Source of the DNA: Bacteroidota bacterium
GTDB taxonomy: Bacteria > Bacteroidota > Bacteroidia > Cytophagales > Cyclobacteriaceae
Direction of reading: 5' to 3'
Assembly (NCBI GenBank): GCA_018267215.1
Contig: JAFDYX010000021.1
Span: forward strand, 1-64,000
DNA length: 64,000 nt
How positions within the stretch are numbered: the stretch's first letter is position 1; the number at the start of each line of letters is the position of its first letter. Both the position numbers and the translations under genes were made by a program. Below, piece after piece: positions 1 to 8,437 of this stretch. The notes under the pieces were generated by a model. It searched no databases. It saw only the letters and a program-made list of their open reading frames with translations, and was not told where the DNA came from.

Positions 1-92
<92 letters not shown>

Positions 93-441
93 ATTCTCTT
101 TACGCCTCCCAAGCGGGATTCCCCGCCCTTCGGCTCCCTACTCCGGCCGCCACCGTTACCGGTGACCGGCCCTTTCAGATTATGTATTTGTCCTTGGTCT
201 CATCGTCTCTTGTCCGGCACCCTTTTGAACCTCCCGGCTCTCAGGTACCATTTATTAGAATCGACTCGCGGGAAAACCTCTATCGGCCGTCCCGCGGGCC
301 CGCTATCAACCTCATCTATTCAATGAACGTTTCCCCCTTCCAATCCTCTCGGACTATCAGGAAAATCGTGGGATCCCTTTTGCCCCATCAATTCAACCCG
401 CCTCCCCTCTCAAAAACAACTACCTACCCCAAACGGGAGCG
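93..441 (-). other. rRNA operon transcribed leader
   Basis: This 349-nt stretch separates the rrn promoter from the mature 16S 5' end and holds no gene. It is clearly richer in G and C than the protein-coding neighbourhood (for example GGGCCCGCGGGACGG at about 289-303 on the complement), as expected for a structured pre-rRNA leader containing RNase III processing stems and antitermination signals. I cannot name a specific boxA or boxB. Two frames of about 100 codons cross it, but their composition and position argue against coding. Confidence 0.8.
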
Positions 442-472
442 CAAAGGTACAAGAACTCGTTTTTTTAGCAAA
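442..472 (-). promoter_or_regulatory. rrn operon promoter, Bacteroidota -33/-7 type
   Basis: On the minus strand TTTG (469-472) is followed by exactly 19 nt and then TACCTTTG (442-449). This matches the known Bacteroidota housekeeping sigma consensus TTTG-N19-TAnnTTTG at every defined position. Transcription should start near 436 and run into the leader and 16S gene. Confidence 0.9.
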
Positions 473-498
473 GAGGAGGGCAAAAGTTTTTAGACTAT

Positions 499-507
499 TT
501 ATCCACA
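499..507 (+). promoter_or_regulatory. perfect DnaA-box sequence
   Basis: TTATCCACA at 499-507 is the exact consensus DnaA box. It lies 26 nt upstream of the rrn -33 element, in the short spacer between the DUF2480 gene and the rrn promoter. It is a single site; no cluster that would mark oriC is visible around it. It may be a DnaA-responsive regulatory site or chance. Confidence 0.4.
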
Positions 508-563
508 TGCCTCTACAATATTGAGATACAGAAAGTTACAATTAGAAAAATATGATCAAAAAA

Positions 564-1073
564 TCATTTTTTTTGTTTGAAGATAGGTACTGTGCTGCAG
601 GCTTCGCCAAACATCACACTGGATGCCACTGTATTTAGTTTGTTGATTGCTTCTACATAAGCTGAGGTGGGAACTTCTACTTTGCTGCATCCCTTCACTG
701 TTACTTTTGCGTTCAGATATTTATGCCAATCTACTTTTTGTAGTTGCCCCAGAAAAAGATATGTTTCTAAATCTTGTAAAGAACCCACCACGACAGACTT
801 GGCAAATGGTTGCAATGCAGATGCCACCATCATGAATGCCCAAGTGGGGATAATGGCATCGACTGTGCATTGCATAGCTACTTGTTTGTCTTTGTAAAAA
901 TTCCAGTTGTGATCTTTAATGTGTTGCCGAAAATCTTTTTCCCGGAGAATGATTTCCTGATAAAGAAAGTCTTTCAGATCGAAAACTACTCTTTCGCCAG
1001 GCACATACAACTCTTCCAAATCGAAGGTAACTAAGCTACTGGCCGCAACGCGGTTGACAATTTGATTTTCCAT
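564..1073 (-). CDS. DUF2480 family protein
   Basis: A 169-residue soluble protein without signal peptide or membrane segment. The start MENQIVNRVAASSLVTFDLE, the central DAIIPTWAFMMVA segment, the motif VKGCSK and the end YGEACSTVPIFK-like (here FGEACSTVPIFK) are the conserved blocks I recognise from DUF2480, a family largely confined to Bacteroidota. Function is unknown; the two conserved Cys-containing motifs (GCSK near residue 128 and ACSTV near 158) could bind metal or be redox active, but that is inference. It is the last gene of the rpmH-rnpA-S41-tsaB run, 16 nt after tsaB, and has the family's usual length. Confidence 0.85.
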   Translation of the reverse strand: MENQIVNRVAASSLVTFDLEELYVPGERVVFDLKDFLYQEIILREKDFRQHIKDHNWNFYKDKQVAMQCTVDAIIPTWAFMMVASALQPFAKSVVVGSLQDLETYLFLGQLQKVDWHKYLNAKVTVKGCSKVEVPTSAYVEAINKLNTVASSVMFGEACSTVPIFKQKK

Positions 1074-1089
1074 ACTTCTTATCCAAACA

Positions 1090-1785
1090 TCAAGAAACGG
1101 ATTTTGGTTTTTTTACCAAAAAATCTTTTAAGTAAAGTGGCTCAAAATCTTCGACAGATTCGACATTGCCTTGTCTTAATTTTTCGTCCCCCAATTCTCC
1201 TAAAATTGCAGCTGACGGGTTTATACCTTCCGTAAATGTTGCGTGTGGGTGTCGGATTATATCCTTGCATTTGGAGGCGCCATCGCCAAAGAAGAAAATG
1301 GGGTGTTGGGTTAAGTAATCGGAAAAGCTATTCTCATCAATAATTTTTGCTGTTGTTTCTTCTACCCGATTACCTCTGCTGTCAAATAAGGCACAGTAAA
1401 CCTCACTTCTGCGTGCATCGAGCATGGGGCATAAAAAAAAACTATCATTCAAATTGTCTTTCTTTGATTTCATGAATTGATAAAGGAGCAACTCCAGCGT
1501 ATTAACAGTTATCAACGGAACATTGAGTGCATAACAAATTCCTTTTGCCGTAGCCGTGCCAATTCTAAGGCCGGTGTACGACCCGGGGCCCGAGGATATA
1601 ACCACAGCGCTCAACTTTTTTTTGTCTGCCTCACTTTCTTCAAATAATTGGTTGATAGAAACCGAAAGCAAAGATGCGGTTGATTGCTGAGCCGGGCTTT
1701 CTTTGAAAGAAACTAAACGGCCATCCTGATGGAGCGCGCAGGAAAATGTGTGCGAGGAAGTTTCTAAACTCAAGATCAAAGCCAT
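1090..1785 (-). CDS. tsaB: tRNA threonylcarbamoyladenosine biosynthesis protein TsaB
   Basis: 231 residues, cytoplasmic, ASKHA fold. The N-terminal ILSLETSSHTFSCAL and the motif VISSGPGSYTGLRIGTATAKG (residues about 61-81) are diagnostic of TsaB, the inactive paralogue of TsaD that scaffolds the TsaB-TsaD-TsaE complex transferring threonylcarbamoyl to A37 of ANN-decoding tRNAs. The start codon overlaps the S41 peptidase stop as TGATG (one shared base), so the two are translationally coupled. tsaD and tsaE are not in the window; a YciO/Sua5-type protein is at 14790-15422. Confidence 0.93.
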   Translation of the reverse strand: MALILSLETSSHTFSCALHQDGRLVSFKESPAQQSTASLLSVSINQLFEESEADKKKLSAVVISSGPGSYTGLRIGTATAKGICYALNVPLITVNTLELLLYQFMKSKKDNLNDSFFLCPMLDARRSEVYCALFDSRGNRVEETTAKIIDENSFSDYLTQHPIFFFGDGASKCKDIIRHPHATFTEGINPSAAILGELGDEKLRQGNVESVEDFEPLYLKDFLVKKPKSVS

Positions 1786-3446
1786 CAGTTAGGCGACAGC
1801 TGTTTATGGTAGGACGTTAAATCGTTCAGTGCCTTGCGGGCTGCAAGAATCTGGCCATCGCGTGGAATCTGGTACATCATTTGGCCATTCATCTGCCCAT
1901 AATGAAAAACAATTTCCTGTTCGAGGAGTTTTTTTATATCAGCCTTAAATAGCTGGCTTACCTCTTCACGGCTTTGTTTGATGCGGCTCTTTAATATGTT
2001 GATGGCGCCAATCAGTTGTTCTCTATTTTTTTCTTCCCGGGCAGAGATCATCAAGTCGTTCACCTTCTTTTCCAACTCGGGCATAAACTCGAATTGCTGT
2101 GTCTTTACCCACACTGCAAATTTTTGATACGCTTCTTCATTGAGGCTGAATGCAGCCAAATCGGCTGGTACTTTTTTATTTTCTCCACAATACCTGTTGG
2201 CATACTCAAATATCAGTCCTGATGAAATAAGCCCGGCCACAGCCTGCGATATGGTTTCATCTTTCACCGTTATATCCGGATCAAGCCCGGCATCATCATA
2301 GACCTTGCGGCCAGCTTTTGTTTTAAATTCTCTTTTAACAGAATCGGCAAATTTTGAAACAGAGCCATCGCTTTTTCGGTGCGCATAGTCAATTGCTTGA
2401 ATGCACCGGCCACTGGGGATGTAATACTTAGCGGTGGTTACTTTCAGTTGTGCATCGTAAGGAAGCTGGCGTGTGGTTTGCACTAGCCCTTTGCCAAAGG
2501 TGCGCTGCCCCAACAACAAGGCGCGGTCATAATCTTGCAGCGACCCGGCCACTATTTCTGATGCCGAGGCTGTGCCTTCGTTTATCAAAATAGCTAATGG
2601 TATCTGCAAGTCTATTGCTGCGCTGAGCGTGGTGTATGTTTTATTAGAATCCGTTGACTTTCCTTTTGTAGAAACAACTTCTTTTCCTTTGGGAATAAAA
2701 AGCCCCGCAATATTGATAGCTTCATACAGCGACCCTCCGGGATTATCGCGCAGGTCGAGGATCAGTTTTTCTGCTCCTTGCGATTTTAATTTAATGACCG
2801 CTTCTGCCATCTCGCGGCCTGCACCCGGGGTAAATTCATCCAGCTTGATGTAGCCTGTATTTTTGTCGATGAGCCCTTGATAGGTAACGTTGCTTATTTT
2901 AATCCGTTCTCTGACAATTTTAAATTTCAATGTCCCCGGCTCGCCATATCGTTTTACCTCAACGAGTACTTCTGTTTTAGGGGCTCCTTTTAAGAGTGCG
3001 CTCGATTCGTTCGTAGCTTTTCCCTGCACGTCTTTTCCATCAATCGAAATCAGTTCATCACCTACATGGATGCCGGCCTGGTAGGCCGGAAATCCGACAT
3101 ACGGATTGGTCACCACTGTTTTTCCATAGATACGCCCGACTAACGCTCCGATGCCCGCATATTGACCGGTGGTTTGAATGCTAAATGCCTCTGCGTTTTC
3201 TTTCGAGATATAATCCGTGTAGGGATCGAGGCGGTCAAGCATTCCATTGATGCTGATGTCCACCAACTTCTTGGGGTTGGTTTCATCCACATAATATTCG
3301 TTTACTTCTTTGAGCAAGGAAGCGTAGATGTCGAGGCTTTTGGCAATGTCAAAATATCGTTCGGCCGGCCGGGCGAAAGCCAACGCTGCAAAGACTACGC
3401 ACGCCACTCCGGCTATCTTCAAATTTCTGTTACGCATCTTTTTCAT
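1785..3446 (-). CDS. S41 family C-terminal processing peptidase
   Basis: 553 residues. An N-terminal hydrophobic segment (residues 10-25) is a signal peptide or membrane anchor. A PDZ domain follows (about 90-180), then the S41 catalytic domain. GTASASE at 291-297 carries the nucleophile Ser294 and FGKG at 317-320 the general base Lys319, 25 residues apart as in the E. coli Prc Ser/Lys dyad. The C-terminal region (about 400-550) is helical and specific to the Bacteroidota form. It should trim C-termini of periplasmic or membrane proteins. The reading frame overlaps rnpA by 17 nt and tsaB by 1 nt, placing it inside the rpmH operon. Confidence 0.92.
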   Translation of the reverse strand: MKKMRNRNLKIAGVACVVFAALAFARPAERYFDIAKSLDIYASLLKEVNEYYVDETNPKKLVDISINGMLDRLDPYTDYISKENAEAFSIQTTGQYAGIGALVGRIYGKTVVTNPYVGFPAYQAGIHVGDELISIDGKDVQGKATNESSALLKGAPKTEVLVEVKRYGEPGTLKFKIVRERIKISNVTYQGLIDKNTGYIKLDEFTPGAGREMAEAVIKLKSQGAEKLILDLRDNPGGSLYEAINIAGLFIPKGKEVVSTKGKSTDSNKTYTTLSAAIDLQIPLAILINEGTASASEIVAGSLQDYDRALLLGQRTFGKGLVQTTRQLPYDAQLKVTTAKYYIPSGRCIQAIDYAHRKSDGSVSKFADSVKREFKTKAGRKVYDDAGLDPDITVKDETISQAVAGLISSGLIFEYANRYCGENKKVPADLAAFSLNEEAYQKFAVWVKTQQFEFMPELEKKVNDLMISAREEKNREQLIGAINILKSRIKQSREEVSQLFKADIKKLLEQEIVFHYGQMNGQMMYQIPRDGQILAARKALNDLTSYHKQLSPN

Positions 3447-3795
3447 TGATTTTCCTCAGCGAAGCAATCATCTTTTCGTGCATTGCAGATGATGCCAATA
3501 TTTTCCCTGAAGTGTAAATATACGCAATCAAAAATTTTTTATCCGGCTTCAATTCTATTTTATTGAGCCGGTAGCCTTCGCGAATGCGCCTTTTAATGGT
3601 GTTGCGCTCTGTGGCTTTTTTAAACTTTGTTTTAGGAACCGAAATCAGCAGTTTGTTTACTTGAGCATCGGCTGGCTGGGGCAGAAATATGATTTTGAAA
3701 GGACTTAAATAGAAAGAAGAACCCTTGGCAAAGAGTTCCTGAATTAATTTCTTGCTGCTGAGCCTTTCGGGCTTTGAAAATGAAAATTGCCCCAT
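3430..3795 (-). CDS. rnpA: Ribonuclease P protein component
   Basis: 121 residues, basic. The signature RNTIKRRIREGYR at residues 64-76 is the RNR motif of RnpA, preceded by the ISVPKTKFKKA strand. It assists the RNase P RNA in 5' maturation of tRNA precursors. It sits 32 nt downstream of rpmH, the near-universal partner, and its 3' end overlaps the S41 peptidase start by 17 nt. The RNase P RNA gene is not seen in the window. Confidence 0.95.
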   Translation of the reverse strand: MGQFSFSKPERLSSKKLIQELFAKGSSFYLSPFKIIFLPQPADAQVNKLLISVPKTKFKKATERNTIKRRIREGYRLNKIELKPDKKFLIAYIYTSGKILASSAMHEKMIASLRKINEKDA

Positions 3796-3827
3796 GAGAT
3801 TGTTCCATCCCGAGCGGGCATGGTGTT

Positions 3828-3995
3828 TTACTTAGACCTTGTTTTGGAAGTCCCTTCATCAGAAACCGTCAGTTTTTTACGGCCTTTCTTTCTGCGAGAA
3901 GCTAACACTCTGCGGCCATTGGCCGTAGCCATGCGCTCGCGGAAACCGTGCTTGTTTTTTCTTTTCTTGCGCGAAGGTTGATACGTACGTTTCAT
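3828..3995 (-). CDS. rpmH: 50S ribosomal protein L34
   Basis: A 55-codon gene beginning [20 protein letters not shown] and continuing [20 protein letters not shown], which is unmistakable L34. The start ATG is at 3995 and the TAA at 3828-3830. L34 is a small, highly basic protein of the large ribosomal subunit. The C-terminal [15 protein letters not shown] tail is a little longer than in E. coli (46 residues) and includes the usual KLTVSD. First gene of the rnpA operon, with its own consensus promoter just upstream. Confidence 0.98.
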   Translation of the reverse strand: MKRTYQPSRKKRKNKHGFRERMATANGRRVLASRRKKGRKKLTVSDEGTSKTRSK

Positions 3996-4017
3996 GAGTC
4001 ACTCTATTAAAGGGCTG

Positions 4018-4048
4018 CAAATATGAGAGTATTTATTTGAATTGCAAA
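4018..4048 (-). promoter_or_regulatory. rpmH operon promoter
   Basis: On the minus strand TTTG (4045-4048), exactly 19 nt, then CATATTTG (4018-4025), one mismatch to TAnnTTTG. Expected start of transcription near 4012, giving a leader of about 17 nt. The -33 element lies inside the T-tract of the terminator that serves the upstream M16 gene. Confidence 0.75.
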
Positions 4049-4052
4049 GAAA

Positions 4053-4084
4053 AAGCGGCCGCTGTCCCCTGACAACGGTCGCTT
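4053..4084 (-). terminator. Intrinsic terminator of the M16 peptidase gene
   Basis: A 14-bp stem with one mismatch (AAGCGGCCGCTGTC at 4053-4066 against GACAACGGTCGCTT at 4071-4084) and a 4-nt loop. Read on the minus strand it is followed by TTTCTTTG, a T-rich tail. It lies 21 nt beyond the M16 stop codon. Confidence 0.85.
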
Positions 4085-4105
4085 CTTTTATTTAACCTCT
4101 AATGT

Positions 4106-6907
4106 TTATTTTTTATCGGCTGATGCTGCTTTTGCCTTCGCCTTGGCAAAATCGCCTGCTTTTACGATGTTAATTTTTGAAAGGTCGAGGTGTTTTTTTA
4201 TGGCTGCATTTACTTGCTCTACTGTTAAATCCATTACTTTTTTCTCATAACCTTCATCCCATTTCAAATCGCGTTTGATAAATAAGTAATTGTTCAATGT
4301 TCCTGCCAGCGAGCCGTCTTGCGCGCGGCTAACGGTGCGGCCTTGCGACCAACCCGTTTTGGCCGCTGCTAATTCTTCGGCAGTAAAACCTGTTGCTACT
4401 ACTTTATTGATTTCATCTTTAAAAGCGGCTTCGAGTTTATCCACGTTTTCGGGAGCATAGATGGCGTAAGCAAGGAAAGTCCCCACATGATCAAGCGAAC
4501 CTGCGTTAAACTGCGAGCCAACGCCATAACTCAACCCCTCTTTTTGACGGATGCGTGTAGCCAAACGAGAATTTAAAAATCCTCCGCCCAGCATATAATT
4601 GCCAATCACCATGGCAGGGTAATCTGCATTGTCATCGCGGAATTCGAAATTGTATGCGGCTACGAAAAAGGCATTTGCCTTATCGGGGGTTTCAAACGAC
4701 TCGTTAATAGTTTTTACCTGGGCTGCTTTATTTTCTAAGCGTGCAACTGCACTTGGGCTTTTCCAGCTTCCAAATAATCCTGTAACAAGTGTTTTCACTT
4801 CATTCTCATCAAAATCGCCTACGATGGCTAACGTTGCCGCAGATGCTCCATAGAAATCTTTATAAAATTTTTTCACTTCCTCCAACTTCACACTTTTTAT
4901 TTCGGCAACGTCTTCATCGGGGTTCGTTGTGTAACGCGGGTCAGTTTTGGGGTATGGGTTAATGTGGCGTTGGATACTCGTGAAGGCGATAGCCTGCGGC
5001 TCGCTGCGTTGTGCTTCAATACTTGCCATTTGTTCGTTTACCAATTTATCAAATTCATCTTGCGGAAAAGAAGATTCTTTCAGCATTTCGGCTACAAGAT
5101 TTAATGCTGCTGCCAGATTGGGTCTTGTGGTAGAAATATTTACCGACACGTTGGGTGCGCTTCCGCCAATGAACACATTGGCTTTGAGTTTATCGAGTTC
5201 ATCTTTCAACTGTTGGCGTGTGTGTTTCGTTGTGCCGCGCATCAACAAGATGGCAGCAAAATCTGCTGCAATACTTTTTCCTTGAAGTGATTTTTCATCA
5301 CCCAACCTGATTGTCATTCTTGCTTCAACCGATTCGCCACGGGTTTTTTTGGTGAGCGTGGCCAACTTCATTCCGTTAGACAATTCTGAGCGCTTGGTTC
5401 TCGATTCGATATTGGCTGGAGACGGATCAAACACTTCGCCTTGGCTTACAGTTTGGGTGCCTTTGTAATCTTTTACCAACGCTTCTACATCGGGTGTGGC
5501 TGGGATTTCGGAGCGGTTTGGTTTTTCCGTTGGAATAAATTCGCCTACGGTTCTGTTATCGGGTTTAATATATTGAGTAGCTACACGCTTCACGTCTTCG
5601 AGTGTTACGGCCTTCACGCGGTCGCGTGTAATGTGCAGCAACCGCCAATCGCCCGTGCCGATGGCTTCGCTCAGTTCAAGACCAATGCGCTCAGAAGAAT
5701 TGAACATCAATTCGGTTTGTTTTAAAATTTCTGTTTTGGCGCGGTCAACCTCTTCTTGTGTGGGAGAATTTTTTGATAAATCATCCAGCGTTTGCAGCAT
5801 GGCGCTCTTGGCATCGCTTAGCGATTTGTCTTTCAACACCTCGGCAAAGGTGAGCAGTAAGCCCGGTTCTTTTAATTGAAAATCGTTAGCGCCTACAGAG
5901 CTCGCTTTTTTTGTTTCCACCAATGCTTTGTACAAACGGCCTGAAGGTTCTGTTCCCAAAATTCTTGACAGAACCGCAACAGCAGGATAGTCGGCATGAG
6001 AACCCGCAGGGATGTGGTAAGCGGCCATTACCAACTGCACATCGCCCACTCTGCGCAACGTAACGGTACGTTCGCCATCTTGCGTGGGGTCTTGGGTATA
6101 AAACCGAGGGAGTTCGCGTGTTGGCTTGGGTATCGCTCCATAATACTGATTGATCATTTCCAATGTTTTGGCTTCATCAATTTTCCCGGCCACCGTCAAC
6201 ACCGCGTTGTCGGGTTGGTAATATTTTTTATAGAAAGCCTGCAGTCGGTCGATGGGCACATTTTCTACATCGGCACGCGAGCCGATGGTTGATTTTCCAT
6301 AATTATGCCAATCATAAGCCGCAGCCATCACACGCTCCATCAGCACGCTGAAGGGGCTGTTCTCTCCCATTTCAAATTCATTGCGCACCACGGTCATCTC
6401 GCTTTCTAAATCTTTTTTGGCGATGTACGAATTAACCATGCGGTCGGCTTCCAAATCAAGTGCCCATTTTAAATTTTCATCCGTGGCATTAAACGTTTCA
6501 AAATAATTGGTACGGTCGAGCCAGGTGGTGCCATTGGGGCGCGCACCATGCGAAGTCAGCTCTTGCGGAATGTTTGGATGATTGGGAGTTCCTTTAAAGA
6601 CCATGTGCTCGAGTAAGTGTGCCATGCCTGTTTCGCCATAGTTCTCATGTTTCGAGCCCACCATGTAGGTAATGTTCACCGTGATGGTTTGTTTGGAGGG
6701 ATCCGGGAACAACAATACGCGCAGGCCGTTGGCCAATCGGTATTCGGTGATGCCCTCCACGGTGGTAATTTTTTGCGGAGCCGGCAACAGTTTATCGGGT
6801 GCGGAGACTACCGGTGTTTCGGGTTTTGTTTTTTCTTTCTCTTTTTTCTTCTGGGCAAAAGACGCAAGAGAGCAAGCCAACAACACAAGGAAAATAATTT
6901 TTTTCAT
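4106..6907 (-). CDS. M16 family zinc metallopeptidase, two-module
   Basis: 933 residues with a signal peptide (residues 1-19, cleavage after SFA). The first M16 module (about 50-480) holds the inverted zinc motif HLLEH at 97-101 and a downstream acidic ligand region in ESEMTVVRNEFE near 175. The second module (about 510-900) has the same fold but no HxxEH, the usual arrangement of pitrilysin-like proteins in which one half is inactive and helps enclose the substrate. It probably degrades peptides in the periplasm. A Lys/Glu-rich linker (21-30) follows the signal peptide. It is monocistronic: its own terminator follows, and the ABC ATPase is divergent. Confidence 0.92.
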   Translation of the reverse strand: MKKIIFLVLLACSLASFAQKKKEKEKTKPETPVVSAPDKLLPAPQKITTVEGITEYRLANGLRVLLFPDPSKQTITVNITYMVGSKHENYGETGMAHLLEHMVFKGTPNHPNIPQELTSHGARPNGTTWLDRTNYFETFNATDENLKWALDLEADRMVNSYIAKKDLESEMTVVRNEFEMGENSPFSVLMERVMAAAYDWHNYGKSTIGSRADVENVPIDRLQAFYKKYYQPDNAVLTVAGKIDEAKTLEMINQYYGAIPKPTRELPRFYTQDPTQDGERTVTLRRVGDVQLVMAAYHIPAGSHADYPAVAVLSRILGTEPSGRLYKALVETKKASSVGANDFQLKEPGLLLTFAEVLKDKSLSDAKSAMLQTLDDLSKNSPTQEEVDRAKTEILKQTELMFNSSERIGLELSEAIGTGDWRLLHITRDRVKAVTLEDVKRVATQYIKPDNRTVGEFIPTEKPNRSEIPATPDVEALVKDYKGTQTVSQGEVFDPSPANIESRTKRSELSNGMKLATLTKKTRGESVEARMTIRLGDEKSLQGKSIAADFAAILLMRGTTKHTRQQLKDELDKLKANVFIGGSAPNVSVNISTTRPNLAAALNLVAEMLKESSFPQDEFDKLVNEQMASIEAQRSEPQAIAFTSIQRHINPYPKTDPRYTTNPDEDVAEIKSVKLEEVKKFYKDFYGASAATLAIVGDFDENEVKTLVTGLFGSWKSPSAVARLENKAAQVKTINESFETPDKANAFFVAAYNFEFRDDNADYPAMVIGNYMLGGGFLNSRLATRIRQKEGLSYGVGSQFNAGSLDHVGTFLAYAIYAPENVDKLEAAFKDEINKVVATGFTAEELAAAKTGWSQGRTVSRAQDGSLAGTLNNYLFIKRDLKWDEGYEKKVMDLTVEQVNAAIKKHLDLSKINIVKAGDFAKAKAKAASADKK

Positions 6908-6998
6908 GTGGTTTTTAATTTTGAGTTGGGTGATTTGTGTGTAAACAATTTTCTAAGAGTTGGCGAAGCCAAAAAAATCAATTTGCTTTACCAATTCC

Positions 6999-7952
6999 AT
7001 GGGTAAAAATAAAGTTTTTCTTCACACCAAAAACCTGTGTGCCGGCTATCGGCATGGTGCGGGCAAAAATATTTTGCTCGAAAATGTGTCTGTTTCTCTT
7101 CTGGCGGGTACGCTCACCTGTTTTATGGGTCCTAACGGCATTGGCAAATCCACGCTGATCAGAACATTGGCCGGCCTCCAACCCACTTTGGGTGGAGCGC
7201 TAACTAATGTCGGCTCTAAAAAAATGGCCTTGGTGCTGACCGATAAAATATCTTCTACGAACATGACGGTTTACGACTTAGTAAGCTATGGCCGCTACCC
7301 TTATGTGCGGTGGGGGATTTCTTTTTCTAAAGATGATCACCGCCTCATTGCGCAGGCCATCAGCGAAGTGCAGATAGAATCTTTGGCCGACAAACGATTA
7401 GAAGGTTTGAGTGATGGCCAACTGCAACTGGCCATGATTGCCCGTGCTTTGGCTCAGGAAACGCCCATCATTTTGCTGGACGAACCCACCGCACACCTTG
7501 ACTTGAACAACCGGGTAAAAATAATGAAGTTGCTGCAGCGGCTTGCCCACGAAAAAGAGAAAGCCATTTTAGTGGCTACACATGAATTAGATTTGGCATT
7601 ACAATTAGCAGACACCATCTGGCTCGCTACGCCCGACAAAAAAATTATTACCGGCATGCCCGAAGACTTGGTGCTCGACAATTCCTTCGACAATATTTTT
7701 CAGTTCAAAGGCTTTGATCTGAAGACCGGGAAAATTCAGCACAAACCTTTTCGCTCGCAGCAGATTAAACTGATCGGTGCCGGCCATCAGTTGTTGTGGA
7801 CTAAAAATGCTTTTGAGCGTGAAGGGTATTTGATTTCTGATGAAGGCGATACCGTAGAAATAATATCAGAAACTGCCTCGTGGAAATACCAAGGCAACTC
7901 GTTCAGTTCGCTTCAATCGTTGATGGAAAAAATCAGTGTTGATTCAGTTTAA
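6999..7952 (+). CDS. ABC transporter ATP-binding protein, iron-chelate/cobalamin type
   Basis: 317 residues from the ATG at 6999; an earlier in-frame ATG at 6960 would add a 13-residue tail that does not resemble the family. Walker A GPNGIGKST at about 44-52, signature LSDGQ at 137-141 (Gly replaced by Asp compared with LSGGQ), Walker B IILLDEP at 157-163, H-loop His195. The closest pattern is the FecE/BtuD group that energises siderophore, haem or B12 importers. Residues from about 250 to the end form an extra domain beyond the usual 250-residue subunit. No permease or binding protein gene is adjacent, so the substrate cannot be inferred. Confidence 0.85.
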   Translation: MGKNKVFLHTKNLCAGYRHGAGKNILLENVSVSLLAGTLTCFMGPNGIGKSTLIRTLAGLQPTLGGALTNVGSKKMALVLTDKISSTNMTVYDLVSYGRYPYVRWGISFSKDDHRLIAQAISEVQIESLADKRLEGLSDGQLQLAMIARALAQETPIILLDEPTAHLDLNNRVKIMKLLQRLAHEKEKAILVATHELDLALQLADTIWLATPDKKIITGMPEDLVLDNSFDNIFQFKGFDLKTGKIQHKPFRSQQIKLIGAGHQLLWTKNAFEREGYLISDEGDTVEIISETASWKYQGNSFSSLQSLMEKISVDSV

Positions 7953-8011
7953 CAGACCTGCCTCAGACTTCTTATCATATTTTTTTGCCAAGGAAAATTT
8001 CACGCTGTTTC

Positions 8012-8401
8012 TTATTTCTTTAACTCCAAAATCTGGATGTGGTCTCCTTCTGTTGCCTTCCATTTTTGAAATTTCCCTTTGTTGGTCATGATGATCCATG
8101 TCTTAGCAAAATCGGAGGCTTCGCTTTTGATGACCACGTACTTGTCTTCATGCCATGTCCACTGAAAAGGAGTTTTGTCTTCATGGGTTGTGCCCAACAC
8201 CGTGTAGCTGACATTTTTTTCGCCCGAGCCATTTTTATTAAACTGGATCGTGCCGATGTTGTGCAGCGCCACGCCCTGTTGCCCCGGGGTGGTGTTTTCG
8301 TATCGTTGCACCGACCAAGTACCTACCATCCGGTGCGCGCAGGAAGTTAAAAACACTACTGCCAAAAAAACTACCGATGCTTTAAATGCTCTAGCTTCCA
8401 T
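8012..8401 (-). CDS. Putative lipoprotein, lipocalin-like
   Basis: 129 residues with a lipoprotein signal: hydrophobic stretch SVVFLAVVFLTSC with lipobox LTSC, Cys at residue 21. The mature part (VGTWSVQRYEN..., TIQFNKNGSGE, FQWTWHEDKYVVI, ILELKK) has the alternating strands and MVGTW start typical of small lipocalin-like lipoproteins of Bacteroidota. Function is not known; such proteins sit in the inner leaflet of the outer membrane or periplasmic face. It is 36 nt downstream of the amino-acid permease on the other side of a gap and on the same strand; linkage is uncertain. Confidence 0.7.
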   Translation of the reverse strand: MEARAFKASVVFLAVVFLTSCAHRMVGTWSVQRYENTTPGQQGVALHNIGTIQFNKNGSGEKNVSYTVLGTTHEDKTPFQWTWHEDKYVVIKSEASDFAKTWIIMTNKGKFQKWKATEGDHIQILELKK

Positions 8402-8437
8402 ATTTTTAGATTTTAGATTTTTTAGAAAACGCCTACT

